Assembly (NCBI RefSeq): GCF_049310905.1
Contig: NZ_JBMEMN010000032.1
Span: forward strand, 1-25,496
Length of the DNA stretch: 25,496 bases
Reading direction: 5' to 3'
Origin: Gudongella sp049310905
GTDB lineage: Bacteria; Bacillota; Clostridia; Tissierellales; Tissierellaceae
Positions 8,020-15,810 of the stretch are shown here, piece by piece. Within the stretch, counting starts at the first letter, position 1; each line of letters starts with the position of its first letter. Made by a program: the position numbers and the translations under genes. The notes beneath the pieces were generated by a model. That model was given only the letters and a program-made list of their open reading frames with translations, had not been told where the DNA came from and ran no database searches.

Positions 8020-9000
8020 CTATTTCAGTGCTTCAAGTTGTTGATAGTATTCTGAGTAAACTTCTGATGGAAGTGGAGCAAATCCATTCTCACCGGCAAG
8101 TCTAGCTGCACCCTCTGGTGATACTACATACATTGCAAAATCAAGAACCTGTGGTTTTGCCTCTGCATGGTCAAGATTCAGGTAGGTGTATACCAGCCTT
8201 GTGAATCCTGCGTATGGAAGGTCTTCACCAATTGTCTCCAGTGCAGGTCCGACAGGTCCCTTACCGAAATCAATATTTACTGCCTGTAGCTTATCAGTGT
8301 TACTTGCATAGTATCCATATCCAAAGAATGCAATTGCATACTCGTCATTCGCAACCAAGTCAACCAATGTTGAGTACTCTTGTTGCAGGTTTGCTGTTTT
8401 TACCATGTCCTGCTCATCAAGAATTGATTCATAGAAGAACTCGAATGTTCCATGATTCTCATTTGGTCCGTAGAAGTTTACTTCTTCTGCTGGCCACTCA
8501 GGTCTGATATCTGACCAAAGAACTACATCATCATCGCTATATGTTCCAGACAGATACATGTTCACAATCTCTTCATCTGTCATTTCAGTTGCCCAGTCGT
8601 TGCTACTGTTTATTACCATTGTCAATCCATCATAGGCAAGCTTTATTTCCATTACATCTTCGCCAAACATCAATCCATTTTCCTCAAGTTGAGTAATCTC
8701 CTCATCCTTTATCTTTCTGGATGAATCTGAGAAATCTGTTTCGCCAGGGATGAATTTCTTGAATCCTGCACTTGAACCAGCTCTACCAACCTGTACACTT
8801 ACACCTGATTCTTCGTTAGTCATATACTCTTCTGCAATATGAGCCATCAGTGGATAAACCGTACCGGATCCGTCAACTATTACTGCACCCTCTAATTCAC
8901 TTCCATCTGCTGGAGTTTCTCCTCCACCTCCGCAAGCCGTAAGTGTAAATGTCATTATCAATACAAATGCCAATACAATAAACTTTTTCGAATTTCTCAA
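8020..9000 (-). CDS. pstS: Phosphate-binding lipoprotein PstS
   Basis: A 326-residue substrate-binding protein. A basic N-terminus and hydrophobic core lead to the lipobox LTAC, so C23 should be lipidated and anchor it to the outer face of the membrane. Phosphate-site segments typical of PstS are visible: GSGTVYPL, AGSSAGFKKF and the TDFSDSSRKI motif. It captures phosphate and delivers it to PstCA. A glycine run and acidic linker follow the lipid anchor. ATG 9000 is preceded by AAGGAGGC at 9008-9015. It is the first gene of pstSCAB and lies behind an 11-bp-periodic PhoP box, so induction under phosphate limitation is expected. Confidence 0.95.
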   Translation of the reverse strand: MRNSKKFIVLAFVLIMTFTLTACGGGGETPADGSELEGAVIVDGSGTVYPLMAHIAEEYMTNEESGVSVQVGRAGSSAGFKKFIPGETDFSDSSRKIKDEEITQLEENGLMFGEDVMEIKLAYDGLTMVINSSNDWATEMTDEEIVNMYLSGTYSDDDVVLWSDIRPEWPAEEVNFYGPNENHGTFEFFYESILDEQDMVKTANLQQEYSTLVDLVANDEYAIAFFGYGYYASNTDKLQAVNIDFGKGPVGPALETIGEDLPYAGFTRLVYTYLNLDHAEAKPQVLDFAMYVVSPEGAARLAGENGFAPLPSEVYSEYYQQLEALK

Positions 9001-9044
9001 TGTAATTGCCTCCTTAGATTATGTTCTGTTTTATCTTCATACAT

Positions 9045-9098
9045 AGAATAACAGGAGTACATTAAGGATATATAATGTGAATGTTAAGAGTATGTAAA
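9045..9098 (-). promoter_or_regulatory. Pho-type promoter: four 11-bp-spaced PhoP half-sites plus -10
   Basis: On the minus strand four hexamers start exactly 11 nt apart: TTTACA (9093-9098), TTAACA (9082-9087), ATTATA (9071-9076) and TTAATG (9060-9065). This matches the TT(A/T/C)A(C/T)A-N5 array bound by PhoP~P in Gram-positive bacteria. A -10-like TATTCT lies at 9045-9050, 9 nt beyond the last repeat, and there is no good -35, as usual for activator-dependent Pho promoters. The expected start is near 9038, about 38 nt before pstS. Confidence 0.75.
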
Positions 9099-9102
9099 AT
9101 CG

Positions 9103-9128
9103 AAAAAGCACCGGAAAAAATCCGGTGC
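9103..9128 (-). terminator. Terminator after the YjiH-like gene
   Basis: GCACCGGA (9121-9128 on the minus strand) pairs with TCCGGTGC (9108-9115), giving an 8-bp GC-rich stem with a 5-nt loop, followed by TTTTT. It closes the fchA-ftcD-yjiH-like operon and insulates the pst promoter, which begins only a few nt downstream. Confidence 0.9.
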
Positions 9129-9138
9129 AAATGGTTTT

Positions 9139-10632
9139 TTAGAATAAAAGATGCATAAATATTGCTGCAAGTGGCATTGCTATTATGGTTCTCTGAATGA
9201 ATACAATCATCAGTTCCCTGAACTTTACAGGAAGCCCTGTATTCATTATAACAACCACTGATTCAGCGAGGAATATTATCTGCAGCATTGATACAACCGT
9301 TACAAAAAATCTGGTTTTTATATGCAGCTCTGCTACCTGGTCTGCAATTGTAAGTACAGGAATAAACATCTCTGTAATCCCAGTTGGGATTGCAGCAGCT
9401 GCAACCATTGCATCAGGTACTCCAAGAAGTGATGTTAAAGGAAAGAATGCATAGCCGATAATATCAAATACAGGAGTATACTTTGCAACAATCATCCCTA
9501 GAATACCGATTGAACAAAGAAGTGTAATAACCTTGGGAAGTACAGGGAATGCATCTACAACACTTTTGACAATTCTTCTTGGCATTGCTCCTGATGTGTG
9601 TGCTCTCATTGTAGCTCTGTTTACTCCGATGGTTACAAGCTCAGGACCAAACTTTCTTCTGCCTTCTGTTCTTTCTTCCTTTGTCTGCTCTCTTCCATTT
9701 GCAAATACATTCTCTTTTTTGCTGATTGGTGGAATTCTGCTTATTATTGCAGCCATGACAAAAGCAAGAAAGAATGAAACAAAGTAGGTTACGACAAAAT
9801 ATTCGCTTATTCCAGCGGTCTTCATTACCAGGTGTGCATAACCTACTGATACTGCAGAGAAACAGGTGGCAACTACCGCAGATTCCTTGGCAGTGTAAAC
9901 ACTTCCGTTGTACATTCTTCCCGTTATTATTATTCCCATTGTAGTTGAACCTACAAATGATGCACTGGCATCGATTGCACTCTTCCCAGGAACCTTGAAT
10001 AGTGGTCTCATTATTGGCTCAAGAAGTATTCCAAAGAAGTCAATACAACCATAGTCTGTCAGGAAAGGTATGAAAAATGCTCCAACCGGAATGATAAATG
10101 CTACCCCTATTACAACTCCTGGTATTACCATTTCTCCAGTTGATGCTCCAACTATCATTTCCGGCGCTGCATATACTCCAATTTTATTTAGAAAGTAAAG
10201 AAGTATAAATATTCCTCCAGCCATGTATAGAACTGGGTGTATTATTGAATCTGCCTTGTAGTAATTGTATAGCTTACTGCCTTTTTTTGAAAAGAACTTT
10301 CCTATTATACTTGTTACTCCTGTTCCCATAAGTATTATTGTTGTAAGTAATAGGGCACCGACAGCCTGTCCATTAATAACAACCAATGACTCAACTATTG
10401 AAATTGCTTTCCCATAAATTATCCCAAAGGGTACGCTACCGTTTACGGGTACAAAGAATACGAAAATTGCAATAGCTGTTACAATCATAAATTTTACGAA
10501 TGCCTTTATCCAGTCAGCTCGATCTAGTTCGAGTGTGTCAAGTGTCTTCGGCTCGTTCAAATCCAGTTTGTCAAGGTCGTAGTTTTTTTCTTTACTTAAG
10601 TTTATTTTCGAAACGTTTTCCATGTTTTTCAC
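9139..10632 (-). CDS. YjiH-family membrane protein (nucleoside-recognition/Gate domain), putative transporter
   Basis: A 497-residue polytopic protein. After about 40 hydrophilic residues, helices begin near 42 (KAFVKFMIVTAIAIFVFFVPV) and about ten or more follow. The repeated segments around IPVGAFFIPFLTDYG, ASFVGSTTMGIIITGRMYNG and AAIPTGITEMFIPV match the Gate/nucleoside-recognition fold of the YjiH family. The substrate is unproven; being last in an operon with FchA and FtcD, import of histidine, formiminoglutamate or a related compound is a reasonable inference. GTG 10632 was kept as the start because AGGAG lies 6 nt upstream (10639-10643); ATG 10623 would be too far. It ends at a strong terminator. 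Confidence 0.82.
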   Translation of the reverse strand: MKNMENVSKINLSKEKNYDLDKLDLNEPKTLDTLELDRADWIKAFVKFMIVTAIAIFVFFVPVNGSVPFGIIYGKAISIVESLVVINGQAVGALLLTTIILMGTGVTSIIGKFFSKKGSKLYNYYKADSIIHPVLYMAGGIFILLYFLNKIGVYAAPEMIVGASTGEMVIPGVVIGVAFIIPVGAFFIPFLTDYGCIDFFGILLEPIMRPLFKVPGKSAIDASASFVGSTTMGIIITGRMYNGSVYTAKESAVVATCFSAVSVGYAHLVMKTAGISEYFVVTYFVSFFLAFVMAAIISRIPPISKKENVFANGREQTKEERTEGRRKFGPELVTIGVNRATMRAHTSGAMPRRIVKSVVDAFPVLPKVITLLCSIGILGMIVAKYTPVFDIIGYAFFPLTSLLGVPDAMVAAAAIPTGITEMFIPVLTIADQVAELHIKTRFFVTVVSMLQIIFLAESVVVIMNTGLPVKFRELMIVFIQRTIIAMPLAAIFMHLLF

Positions 10633-10659
10633 CCTTTCTCCTATTTATTCCAAGGGTTG

Positions 10660-10684
10660 GGAGTTGGACTTTACTGGCAACTCC
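10660..10684 (-). other. Weak intercistronic hairpin between ftcD and the YjiH-like gene
   Basis: GGAGTTG and CAACTCC can form a 7-bp stem with an 11-nt loop in the 69-nt gap. No T run follows. It could modulate mRNA stability or distal gene expression, or be chance. Confidence 0.35.
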
Positions 10685-10701
10685 TCTAACCTGTAATTTG
10701 T

Positions 10702-11625
10702 TTAGTACATTAAGTGATGCTCAAGAATTTGCTCTTTTCTTAGTCCCTGAAGTCCAAGATAGTGATTCAGGTTGTTTAACAGATAGTCAAGTTTTACAGG
10801 GCCAACCAGTTCTGAACCAGTAACAGCCACTCCATACTTCTGCGCTTCCAGTTTAACGAGTTCAAACGCTCTATACATCGGAGTCGCTGAGCAGTCAAAA
10901 AGATTCATTGACACAACTACTCCATCTCTTTCAGGGAACTTAATTCCTACAGCTCTTATTGTTGAATATCCACCACTTGGTCCTCTCACAGCCTTTGCAA
11001 TCTGCTTTGCTATGCTAACATCCTCTGTTGCAAGGAACACATTATAGGCAGTAAGACCTTCCATATCGGCTGATACTATCGTAGCTCCACTCTTTGAACT
11101 AAGTTTTCCATCATTAGATAGATCAGGCTTTCTTGCTTCATGATCAGGATGCTCTGAGTTTTCAAGAAGCTCTTTCAAACCCTCGTATTGACCTTTTCTT
11201 ATAAATGAAATTCCCTTTTTTTCTGCAGTCTTTGCATTCTCACCTGAAAAGTATATTGGCACTTTATGATTTTGGAAAAGTTCATTTCCAATTTCCTCAG
11301 CAAGCTCCTTTACTTCATCAAGTTCAATATTTGCCAATGGGAACAAAGGAATTGTATCCTGTGCACCAATTCTCGGATGAGTTCCCTTCTGCTCGTTCAT
11401 ATCAATCAATTCATAGGACTTGGCAGCCATATCCAGCAGAGCTTCCTTTAGAGGTTCAGGCTCACCTATTATTGTAAGAACCGTCCTGTTGAAGTCATGC
11501 TCAGGTTCACATGAAACAAGTTTGACTCCCTCTCTTCCATTGATAGTACCTGCAACTGCTTCAATTACTTCTTCTCTTCTTCCATCACTAAAATTTGGTA
11601 CTGCCAATATATACTTTTTATCCAT
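10702..11625 (-). CDS. ftcD: Glutamate formimidoyltransferase (FtcD)
   Basis: A 307-residue stand-alone formiminotransferase, equivalent to the N-terminal domain of the animal bifunctional enzyme. It moves the formimino group from N-formimino-L-glutamate to tetrahydrofolate, giving 5-formimino-THF and glutamate. The N-terminus (VPNFSDGRR), the THPRIGAQDTIPLFPL motif with the likely catalytic histidine H83, the PIYFSGENA segment and the later VRGPSGG and SMNLFDCSATP blocks are all family hallmarks. ATG 11625 follows GAGGAG. It lies 33 nt after fchA, which encodes the next step, so the pair works as a unit. Upstream histidine-degradation genes (hutH, hutU, hutI) are not in this window. Confidence 0.95.
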   Translation of the reverse strand: MDKKYILAVPNFSDGRREEVIEAVAGTINGREGVKLVSCEPEHDFNRTVLTIIGEPEPLKEALLDMAAKSYELIDMNEQKGTHPRIGAQDTIPLFPLANIELDEVKELAEEIGNELFQNHKVPIYFSGENAKTAEKKGISFIRKGQYEGLKELLENSEHPDHEARKPDLSNDGKLSSKSGATIVSADMEGLTAYNVFLATEDVSIAKQIAKAVRGPSGGYSTIRAVGIKFPERDGVVVSMNLFDCSATPMYRAFELVKLEAQKYGVAVTGSELVGPVKLDYLLNNLNHYLGLQGLRKEQILEHHLMY

Positions 11626-11658
11626 AATAATCTCCTCACCTTTCTATTATAGCTCCTC

Positions 11659-12300
11659 TTAACCTTCAAGTCTCTTGTAAACTATTTCCAATCCTTTTTC
11701 CTTAAGGTTCTTGGCTGATGATAACAGTATGGAAACTTTACTTGAAACCTCTTTTCGGTAATCCTCATCCTTTATGCTTCCAAGGTTTATGGTTACATTT
11801 AAGAGTGCTCCTTCAAGACCTGAGTAAGCCAAGAGAATACCCACACCTATATCTGTTATGGCATTTACATTTCCATTCTCTGCAAATACTCCTTGAATCT
11901 CCATAACCCTGTAGCATTTTTCAGCACATTTCAATGGTACTTCCAGTGCTTCCTTGTAACCCTCCTGAATAGCTAGGGACCTTATAGTCTTCTCTTCCTC
12001 AGTATCCTTGGGAAGTTTAAATGCTGCCATTACCTTGTCAAAAGCCGTCGTATCTTCATCAACAATTCCTGCCAGCTCATTAAAAAGATTTTCTAGTTCT
12101 TCTGCATTTTTCTTCATTTCTACTCTGGTTTCTTCTGCTACATCCTGGAAGCTTTTCTTTCCGAATGTCAGTCCACCTACCATTGAAGTTAAAGCGGATC
12201 CCAGGGTAGCAACATATGCAGATACACTTCCTCCTCCTGGTGTAGGATCACTGCTTCTTGTATCAAGTGCATATTGCATCAGACTTTTTTCAATGTACAA
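11659..12300 (-). CDS. fchA: Formimidotetrahydrofolate cyclodeaminase (FchA)
   Basis: A 213-residue, mainly helical protein carrying the DPTPGGGSVSAY signature (18-29) and the conserved AFDKVMAAFKLPK segment. It converts 5-formimino-THF to 5,10-methenyl-THF with release of ammonia, feeding one-carbon units into folate metabolism. The length agrees with free-standing cyclodeaminases. ATG 12300 is preceded by AAGGAGGTT (12305-12313). It is the first gene of the fchA-ftcD-yjiH-like operon and has a sigma-54 promoter about 65 nt upstream, so expression should depend on the neighbouring EBP. Confidence 0.94.
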   Translation of the reverse strand: MYIEKSLMQYALDTRSSDPTPGGGSVSAYVATLGSALTSMVGGLTFGKKSFQDVAEETRVEMKKNAEELENLFNELAGIVDEDTTAFDKVMAAFKLPKDTEEEKTIRSLAIQEGYKEALEVPLKCAEKCYRVMEIQGVFAENGNVNAITDIGVGILLAYSGLEGALLNVTINLGSIKDEDYRKEVSSKVSILLSSAKNLKEKGLEIVYKRLEG

Positions 12301-12375
12301 TCAAACAACCTCCTTCTGAATCAATATTAGTAAACGCTTTCATTTTCCAAATTACTTTTTCCGTCATTATACTAC

Positions 12376-12391
12376 TGCAAGACCCGTGCCA
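12376..12391 (-). promoter_or_regulatory. Sigma-54 (-24/-12) promoter for fchA-ftcD-yjiH-like
   Basis: On the minus strand TGGCAC-N5-TTGCA is a full match to the sigma-54 consensus, with GG and GC correctly 10 nt apart. The expected transcript start is near 12365. A TATAAT at 12368-12373 lacks any -35 partner. The EBP gene upstream carries GAFTGA, supporting sigma-54 use. Confidence 0.9.
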
Positions 12392-12440
12392 AAATAAAAA
12401 GCCCGGTTCTATCCCAATCATCAAGGACAAAAACCGGACT
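12391..12440 (-). terminator. Terminator of the EBP1 gene, abutting the sigma-54 promoter
   Basis: On the minus strand AGTCCGGTT (12432-12440) pairs with AACCGGGCT (12400-12408), allowing one G-U pair, around a loop with further partial pairing. TTTTTATTTT follows. Its T tract runs straight into the -24 element, so EBP1 transcription stops right before the regulated promoter. Confidence 0.8.
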
Positions 12441-12442
12441 TG

Positions 12443-12460
12443 AGAGGAATTATTTCCTCT
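12443..12460 (-). promoter_or_regulatory. Candidate enhancer (UAS) dyad 1 for EBP1
   Basis: AGAGGAA-N4-TTCCTCT is a perfect 7-4-7 dyad centred about 86 nt upstream of the predicted sigma-54 start. It shares the core AGGAA-N4-TTCCT with dyad 2 at 12533-12550. Position and paired occurrence fit EBP binding sites; binding is inferred. Confidence 0.65.
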
Positions 12461-12532
12461 GTCCATTTTGTAAATATGCTTTAAACCATCTGCAGATCAA
12501 GCTTTAAGGGTGCAAGAATTAATTCCTGAGTA

Positions 12533-12550
12533 TCAGGAATTTTTTCCTGA
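12533..12550 (-). promoter_or_regulatory. Candidate enhancer (UAS) dyad 2 for EBP1, inside the end of its gene
   Basis: TCAGGAA-N4-TTCCTGA is a perfect 7-4-7 dyad made by the last codons and stop (TCA to TGA) of the EBP1 gene, centred about 176 nt upstream of the predicted sigma-54 start and 90 bp from dyad 1. A second perfect dyad, AATTCCTGA-N3-TCAGGAATT (12521-12541), overlaps it, making the site denser. Confidence 0.65.
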
Positions 12551-13927
12551 AAGCTTAAGCTGCACTCCAATTCTTTTTGCTTTCTTTCTTAAAGTACTTT
12601 CTTCAAGTCCTGTCTTCTGACTTAATTGGTTAATATCAATCGAAGTCTGGAGATATCTTTCAAGAAGTATCTTTTCATACTCCATTACATTCTCCTTAAA
12701 GCTTCTTGATTCGTCTGTGATGATATTTCCCAGGCTGCAAATTCCTGAACCGACCAGATCATCTTCAGTAATTACATCATCTTCTGATGTAACTACAAGT
12801 CTTTCAACCTCGTTCTCCAATTCTCTGATATTACCAGGCCACGAATAGTTTACCAAGGCTTTGTAGGCACGAGGTGAGAATGACTTGTTGAAATCATATT
12901 CCCTGTTATGCTTATCCAGAAAGAACCTTGCCAAGGGTACAATGTCATCCTTCCTATCTCTTAAGGAAGGTAGGGTTATTGGGACTACTTTAAGTCTGTA
13001 GTACAAGTCACTCCTGAATCCGCCTTCGTCAACCATCCGCTCAAGATTTCTATTCGTTGCAGCAATTATTCTTGTGTTGATACCAATTTTCTCGGTTCCT
13101 CCCACCTTCTGAAATACCTTGTGTTGAATAACATTCAGCAGCTTAACCTGAAGATTCAGAGGCAGTTCACCTATTTCATCCAGAAAAAGAGTCCCTTCAT
13201 GCGAAAGTTGAATCAGCCCGACTTTTCCTTCTTTTCTCGCTCCTGTAAATGCCCCTTCTTCATATCCAAAAAGCTCTGACTCTATCAAACTCTCATGTAA
13301 TGCTGAGCAGTCAACCTTTATAAATGAACCTTCTTTTCTGTTGCTGTGGTCGTGTATGAATTTGCTAAGTACTCCTTTTCCTACTCCTGATTCTCCTTCA
13401 ATAAGAATTGTCGAATCAACTTTTGCGACCCTTAGAGCAAGGTGTTTTATATCTTCCATCACCTTGCTTTTTGAGACCATTATATCTCCCTCACTTCCAA
13501 TCGAATTAAGCATGGTCAATTCGCTCTGTATCCTTTGATTAATATCCCTAAGCTCATTGTATTGGAATCTTAAGTCTTCAATTTTGGTCATGTCCATAAC
13601 ACTGACAACGACCATTTCCAGTTCATCCTCTACAAATATGGGGACCCCAGTTGAATAAATATATTTATTGTTTACCCTTTGACTTCTTTTTACAGTTCTT
13701 CCTGTCTGAATTGATTGAAGTGCAACCGACTCGGAATAAACACCATCACTAACCAACTCCATCATATTGGTACCAATTATCCAATCGCTGCTGATTCCTT
13801 CAATTTCCTCACAGGTACTGTTGTAACATATTGTTACTCCATCCTTGTCCACAATATGAATCCCAACATTTACTGAATCAAGAATATTTCGCATGGCATC
13901 TGTGTTTAGAAAGTCGAATCTGTTCAT
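12533..13927 (-). CDS. Sigma-54-dependent enhancer-binding regulator with N-terminal PAS (EBP1)
   Basis: A 464-residue activator: PAS domain (about 10-115), short coiled linker, AAA+ domain (about 150-380) and C-terminal Fis-type helix-turn-helix (about 418-455, LSQKTGLEESTLRKKAKRIG). The AAA+ core is complete: Walker A GESGVGKG (178-185), sigma-54-contacting GAFTGA (225-230), Walker B TLFLDE (246-251), arginine-finger region RSDLYYRL and WPGNIREL (363-370). It should remodel sigma-54 RNA polymerase using ATP. ATG 13927 follows GGGGTGAT. No receiver domain is present, so a small-molecule or redox signal at the PAS is likely. Location just upstream of a -24/-12 promoter with two dyads indicates that it controls fchA-ftcD-yjiH-like. 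Confidence 0.93.
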   Translation of the reverse strand: MNRFDFLNTDAMRNILDSVNVGIHIVDKDGVTICYNSTCEEIEGISSDWIIGTNMMELVSDGVYSESVALQSIQTGRTVKRSQRVNNKYIYSTGVPIFVEDELEMVVVSVMDMTKIEDLRFQYNELRDINQRIQSELTMLNSIGSEGDIMVSKSKVMEDIKHLALRVAKVDSTILIEGESGVGKGVLSKFIHDHSNRKEGSFIKVDCSALHESLIESELFGYEEGAFTGARKEGKVGLIQLSHEGTLFLDEIGELPLNLQVKLLNVIQHKVFQKVGGTEKIGINTRIIAATNRNLERMVDEGGFRSDLYYRLKVVPITLPSLRDRKDDIVPLARFFLDKHNREYDFNKSFSPRAYKALVNYSWPGNIRELENEVERLVVTSEDDVITEDDLVGSGICSLGNIITDESRSFKENVMEYEKILLERYLQTSIDINQLSQKTGLEESTLRKKAKRIGVQLKLSGKNS

Positions 13928-13988
13928 TATATCACCCCGATATTTTTATTGGCTGTCTGCATGTAACATTGTAATAAACTGATTTCAC

Positions 13989-14018
13989 TAAAAAATCACC
14001 GGTGACAATATCCACCGG
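13989..14018 (-). terminator. Terminator after the 64-residue gene
   Basis: CCGGTG (14013-14018 on the minus strand) pairs with CACCGG (13999-14004) over an 8-nt loop, and a T-rich run follows at 13995-13989. It separates the small gene from EBP1. Confidence 0.7.
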
Positions 14019-14033
14019 CAATCCTTCCAAATC

Positions 14034-14228
14034 CTAGCTAAGTACTCTTCTCGACCTAACTTCCTTACATACTTTTGGTGTTACAACAAATGCGGTAAAA
14101 GTAGCTACTGCTGATATTGTAGCAATCAATACAGGTGAAGTTTTTCTAAGGCCTCTTGTCATATTCATCATTGATCTTATCAGCACAAGTATCGCTGTAA
14201 GGATTCTTATCTTTGTTCCAAATCTCAT
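14034..14228 (-). CDS. Small hydrophobic basic protein of unknown function
   Basis: A 64-residue protein not matched to any family I recognise. It is basic at both ends, with two hydrophobic stretches (about 8-20 and 32-50, the second ILV/A/T-rich), so it may sit in the membrane. ATG 14228 is preceded by GAGGAAGG at suitable spacing, and a terminator follows the stop, which together support it as a real gene despite its size. It may be the last gene of the transcript that includes the two envelope-type genes upstream (gap 90 nt). Confidence 0.6.
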   Translation of the reverse strand: MRFGTKIRILTAILVLIRSMMNMTRGLRKTSPVLIATISAVATFTAFVVTPKVCKEVRSRRVLS

Positions 14229-14318
14229 AGTATCCTTCCTCTCGATTCTTAAGATTTATTAATCTTCCTATCTGATGTAATACCCATCGTTTCGTCGACA
14301 AATCACTTCCTCTTAGAC

Positions 14319-15155
14319 TTATCTGTAGTCAAGTTTTACAATCTGAATCTTTAACCATGTGTACAGTTTTTTAGGAAGTCTCCAGGTTACATCAATTGAA
14401 ATTGGCATTCTAATTCCATCCATTACATTGATTTCACGTGATTCACCAATACATTCAATCATTTGTGCTTTTTCATCCGCTCCTTTGAATCTCATGGCGC
14501 TTGCGTAGACGACATCTCCTTCTTCGTCAAAATGAAGGTATGCCTCGCCAGGTACTCCCCTATGGTTCATGACGACTCTGACAGTCCTTTTGTCGATCTG
14601 TTTCCACTTCATGTTCTTATTCAAAGCTGCCTGGGGATACCAGGGAAGCTCCAAAAGATATCTCTGAAATGAAGACTGGTTTGTTTTAGGTCCGTTTTTT
14701 TCGTCTGCAAGCTTGACAATGTTCAACAGTCTCCTCTGGATCGAACCAACTCCGTCAACATAGCTGTCTGAACCATAGACATAAATAAAGGGCATTTTCT
14801 CTGCCTTTACCTGCCAAACGAAGGATGGTTCAATCATGCCTACTATCTGGGTAGATGAAACAAATATCCATTTGTCGGATTCAGGATCCAGTCTCATTTG
14901 CCCTTTTTGCTTGATATGGGCAGTCCTTTTCCACTGGCTTCCAACCACATTCGATTTTATCAACCATTTTTTTACTACAAAAGGAAGGTGCGCAATGTCC
15001 TTCTCCTGAATCGTTCCTACTCTTGATGTATTCTGCATATCTTTAAGCTGTCTGATTTCCTTCTTGGTTTTTCGTTTATGGAAAACACCAGGCACTTTTG
15101 TAATCAAAAGGAAAATCAACAGCATTATACCCACAATATATAGCATTAAATCCAA
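14319..15155 (-). CDS. DUF6544-like protein with N-terminal membrane anchor
   Basis: A 278-residue protein with one hydrophobic helix at about 3-21, then a soluble domain that resembles the DUF6544/DUF6920 group: an LPFVVKKWLIKSNVVG start, TQIVGMIEPSFVWQVKAEKM, GSDSYVDGVGS, a YLLELPWYPQAALN block and FDEEGDVVYASAMRF. Function is unknown. TTG 15155 was preferred because AAAGGTGG (15163-15170) lies 7 nt upstream; ATG 15146 would be 16 nt away. It lies 23 nt after the 199-residue gene and shares its promoter. The family assignment rests on remembered motif order, so it is moderate. Confidence 0.72.
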   Translation of the reverse strand: MDLMLYIVGIMLLIFLLITKVPGVFHKRKTKKEIRQLKDMQNTSRVGTIQEKDIAHLPFVVKKWLIKSNVVGSQWKRTAHIKQKGQMRLDPESDKWIFVSSTQIVGMIEPSFVWQVKAEKMPFIYVYGSDSYVDGVGSIQRRLLNIVKLADEKNGPKTNQSSFQRYLLELPWYPQAALNKNMKWKQIDKRTVRVVMNHRGVPGEAYLHFDEEGDVVYASAMRFKGADEKAQMIECIGESREINVMDGIRMPISIDVTWRLPKKLYTWLKIQIVKLDYR

Positions 15156-15178
15156 AGTTACACCACCTTTATTTTTCC

Positions 15179-15778
15179 CTAATCAACTATATGAAGCTCC
15201 TTAACGAATATTATCTCACAAGCTCCGTTCCCTGTGTCTCCTCTAGTCATGCTGGTCTTCCAGTCGCCACTATCAAAATGAACATCCACTAGATATCCCT
15301 CTATTCTTATGTAATCATTCTTGTCAATTTTCTTGATCTCTCTTTTTACTTCATCATTCTCGGGAATAAGATGCACATTGGCAGAGTTTTTTGCAATAAA
15401 ACTCTGATCAATCCTACCTGTCTCATAAGTGTAATAATACCATCTACCACTCTGAGAATAATTTACAAATTGATCATACTCCTCCTTGTTCAAATCTCCC
15501 CATACAAGAATGATATCATAGTCTGAAACCTGGGAAGAATAATCCGAGTATTTTCTCTTGCCTTTTACAAAACCTCTTATATCATACTCAGCTTTAATGC
15601 TTAAGTTTACCTCGCCATCTTCTGTTTTGTAGTTGACTTTGTTTGTTGAATAAAGATTTCTCTGTAAAGGAATTGCTACCGTTCCTTGGTAGGATGTATT
15701 GTCTCCTAGAATTGAAGATCCTAGAAATATTAAAACAACAACAAGCATCATTGCTAGAAATCTCATAAGCTGGTTCAT
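15179..15778 (-). CDS. Exported or membrane-anchored protein of unknown function
   Basis: A 199-residue protein with a signal-anchor or signal peptide (about 5-25, LAMMLVVVLIFLGSSIL) and a soluble domain. Recognisable features are DYDIILVWGDLN, the SGRWYYYTYE stretch, SANVHLIPENDEVKREI, IRIEGYLVDV and a C-terminal TRGDTGNGACEIIFVKEL. This pattern recurs in uncharacterised proteins of distant bacteria (recollection, not a search). No catalytic motif stands out. ATG 15778 follows AAAGGAGG. It heads a small operon with the DUF6544-like gene, behind its own sigma-A promoter. Confidence 0.75.
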   Translation of the reverse strand: MNQLMRFLAMMLVVVLIFLGSSILGDNTSYQGTVAIPLQRNLYSTNKVNYKTEDGEVNLSIKAEYDIRGFVKGKRKYSDYSSQVSDYDIILVWGDLNKEEYDQFVNYSQSGRWYYYTYETGRIDQSFIAKNSANVHLIPENDEVKREIKKIDKNDYIRIEGYLVDVHFDSGDWKTSMTRGDTGNGACEIIFVKELHIVD

Positions 15779-15810
15779 CCTACTCTCCTCCTTTGTATCT
15801 TTATATCAAT

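Noticed and set aside
12368..12373. TATAAT just downstream of the -12 element as a sigma-A promoter for fchA
   Set aside because: There is no -35 at a workable distance, while the -24/-12 match is complete and an EBP gene is adjacent.
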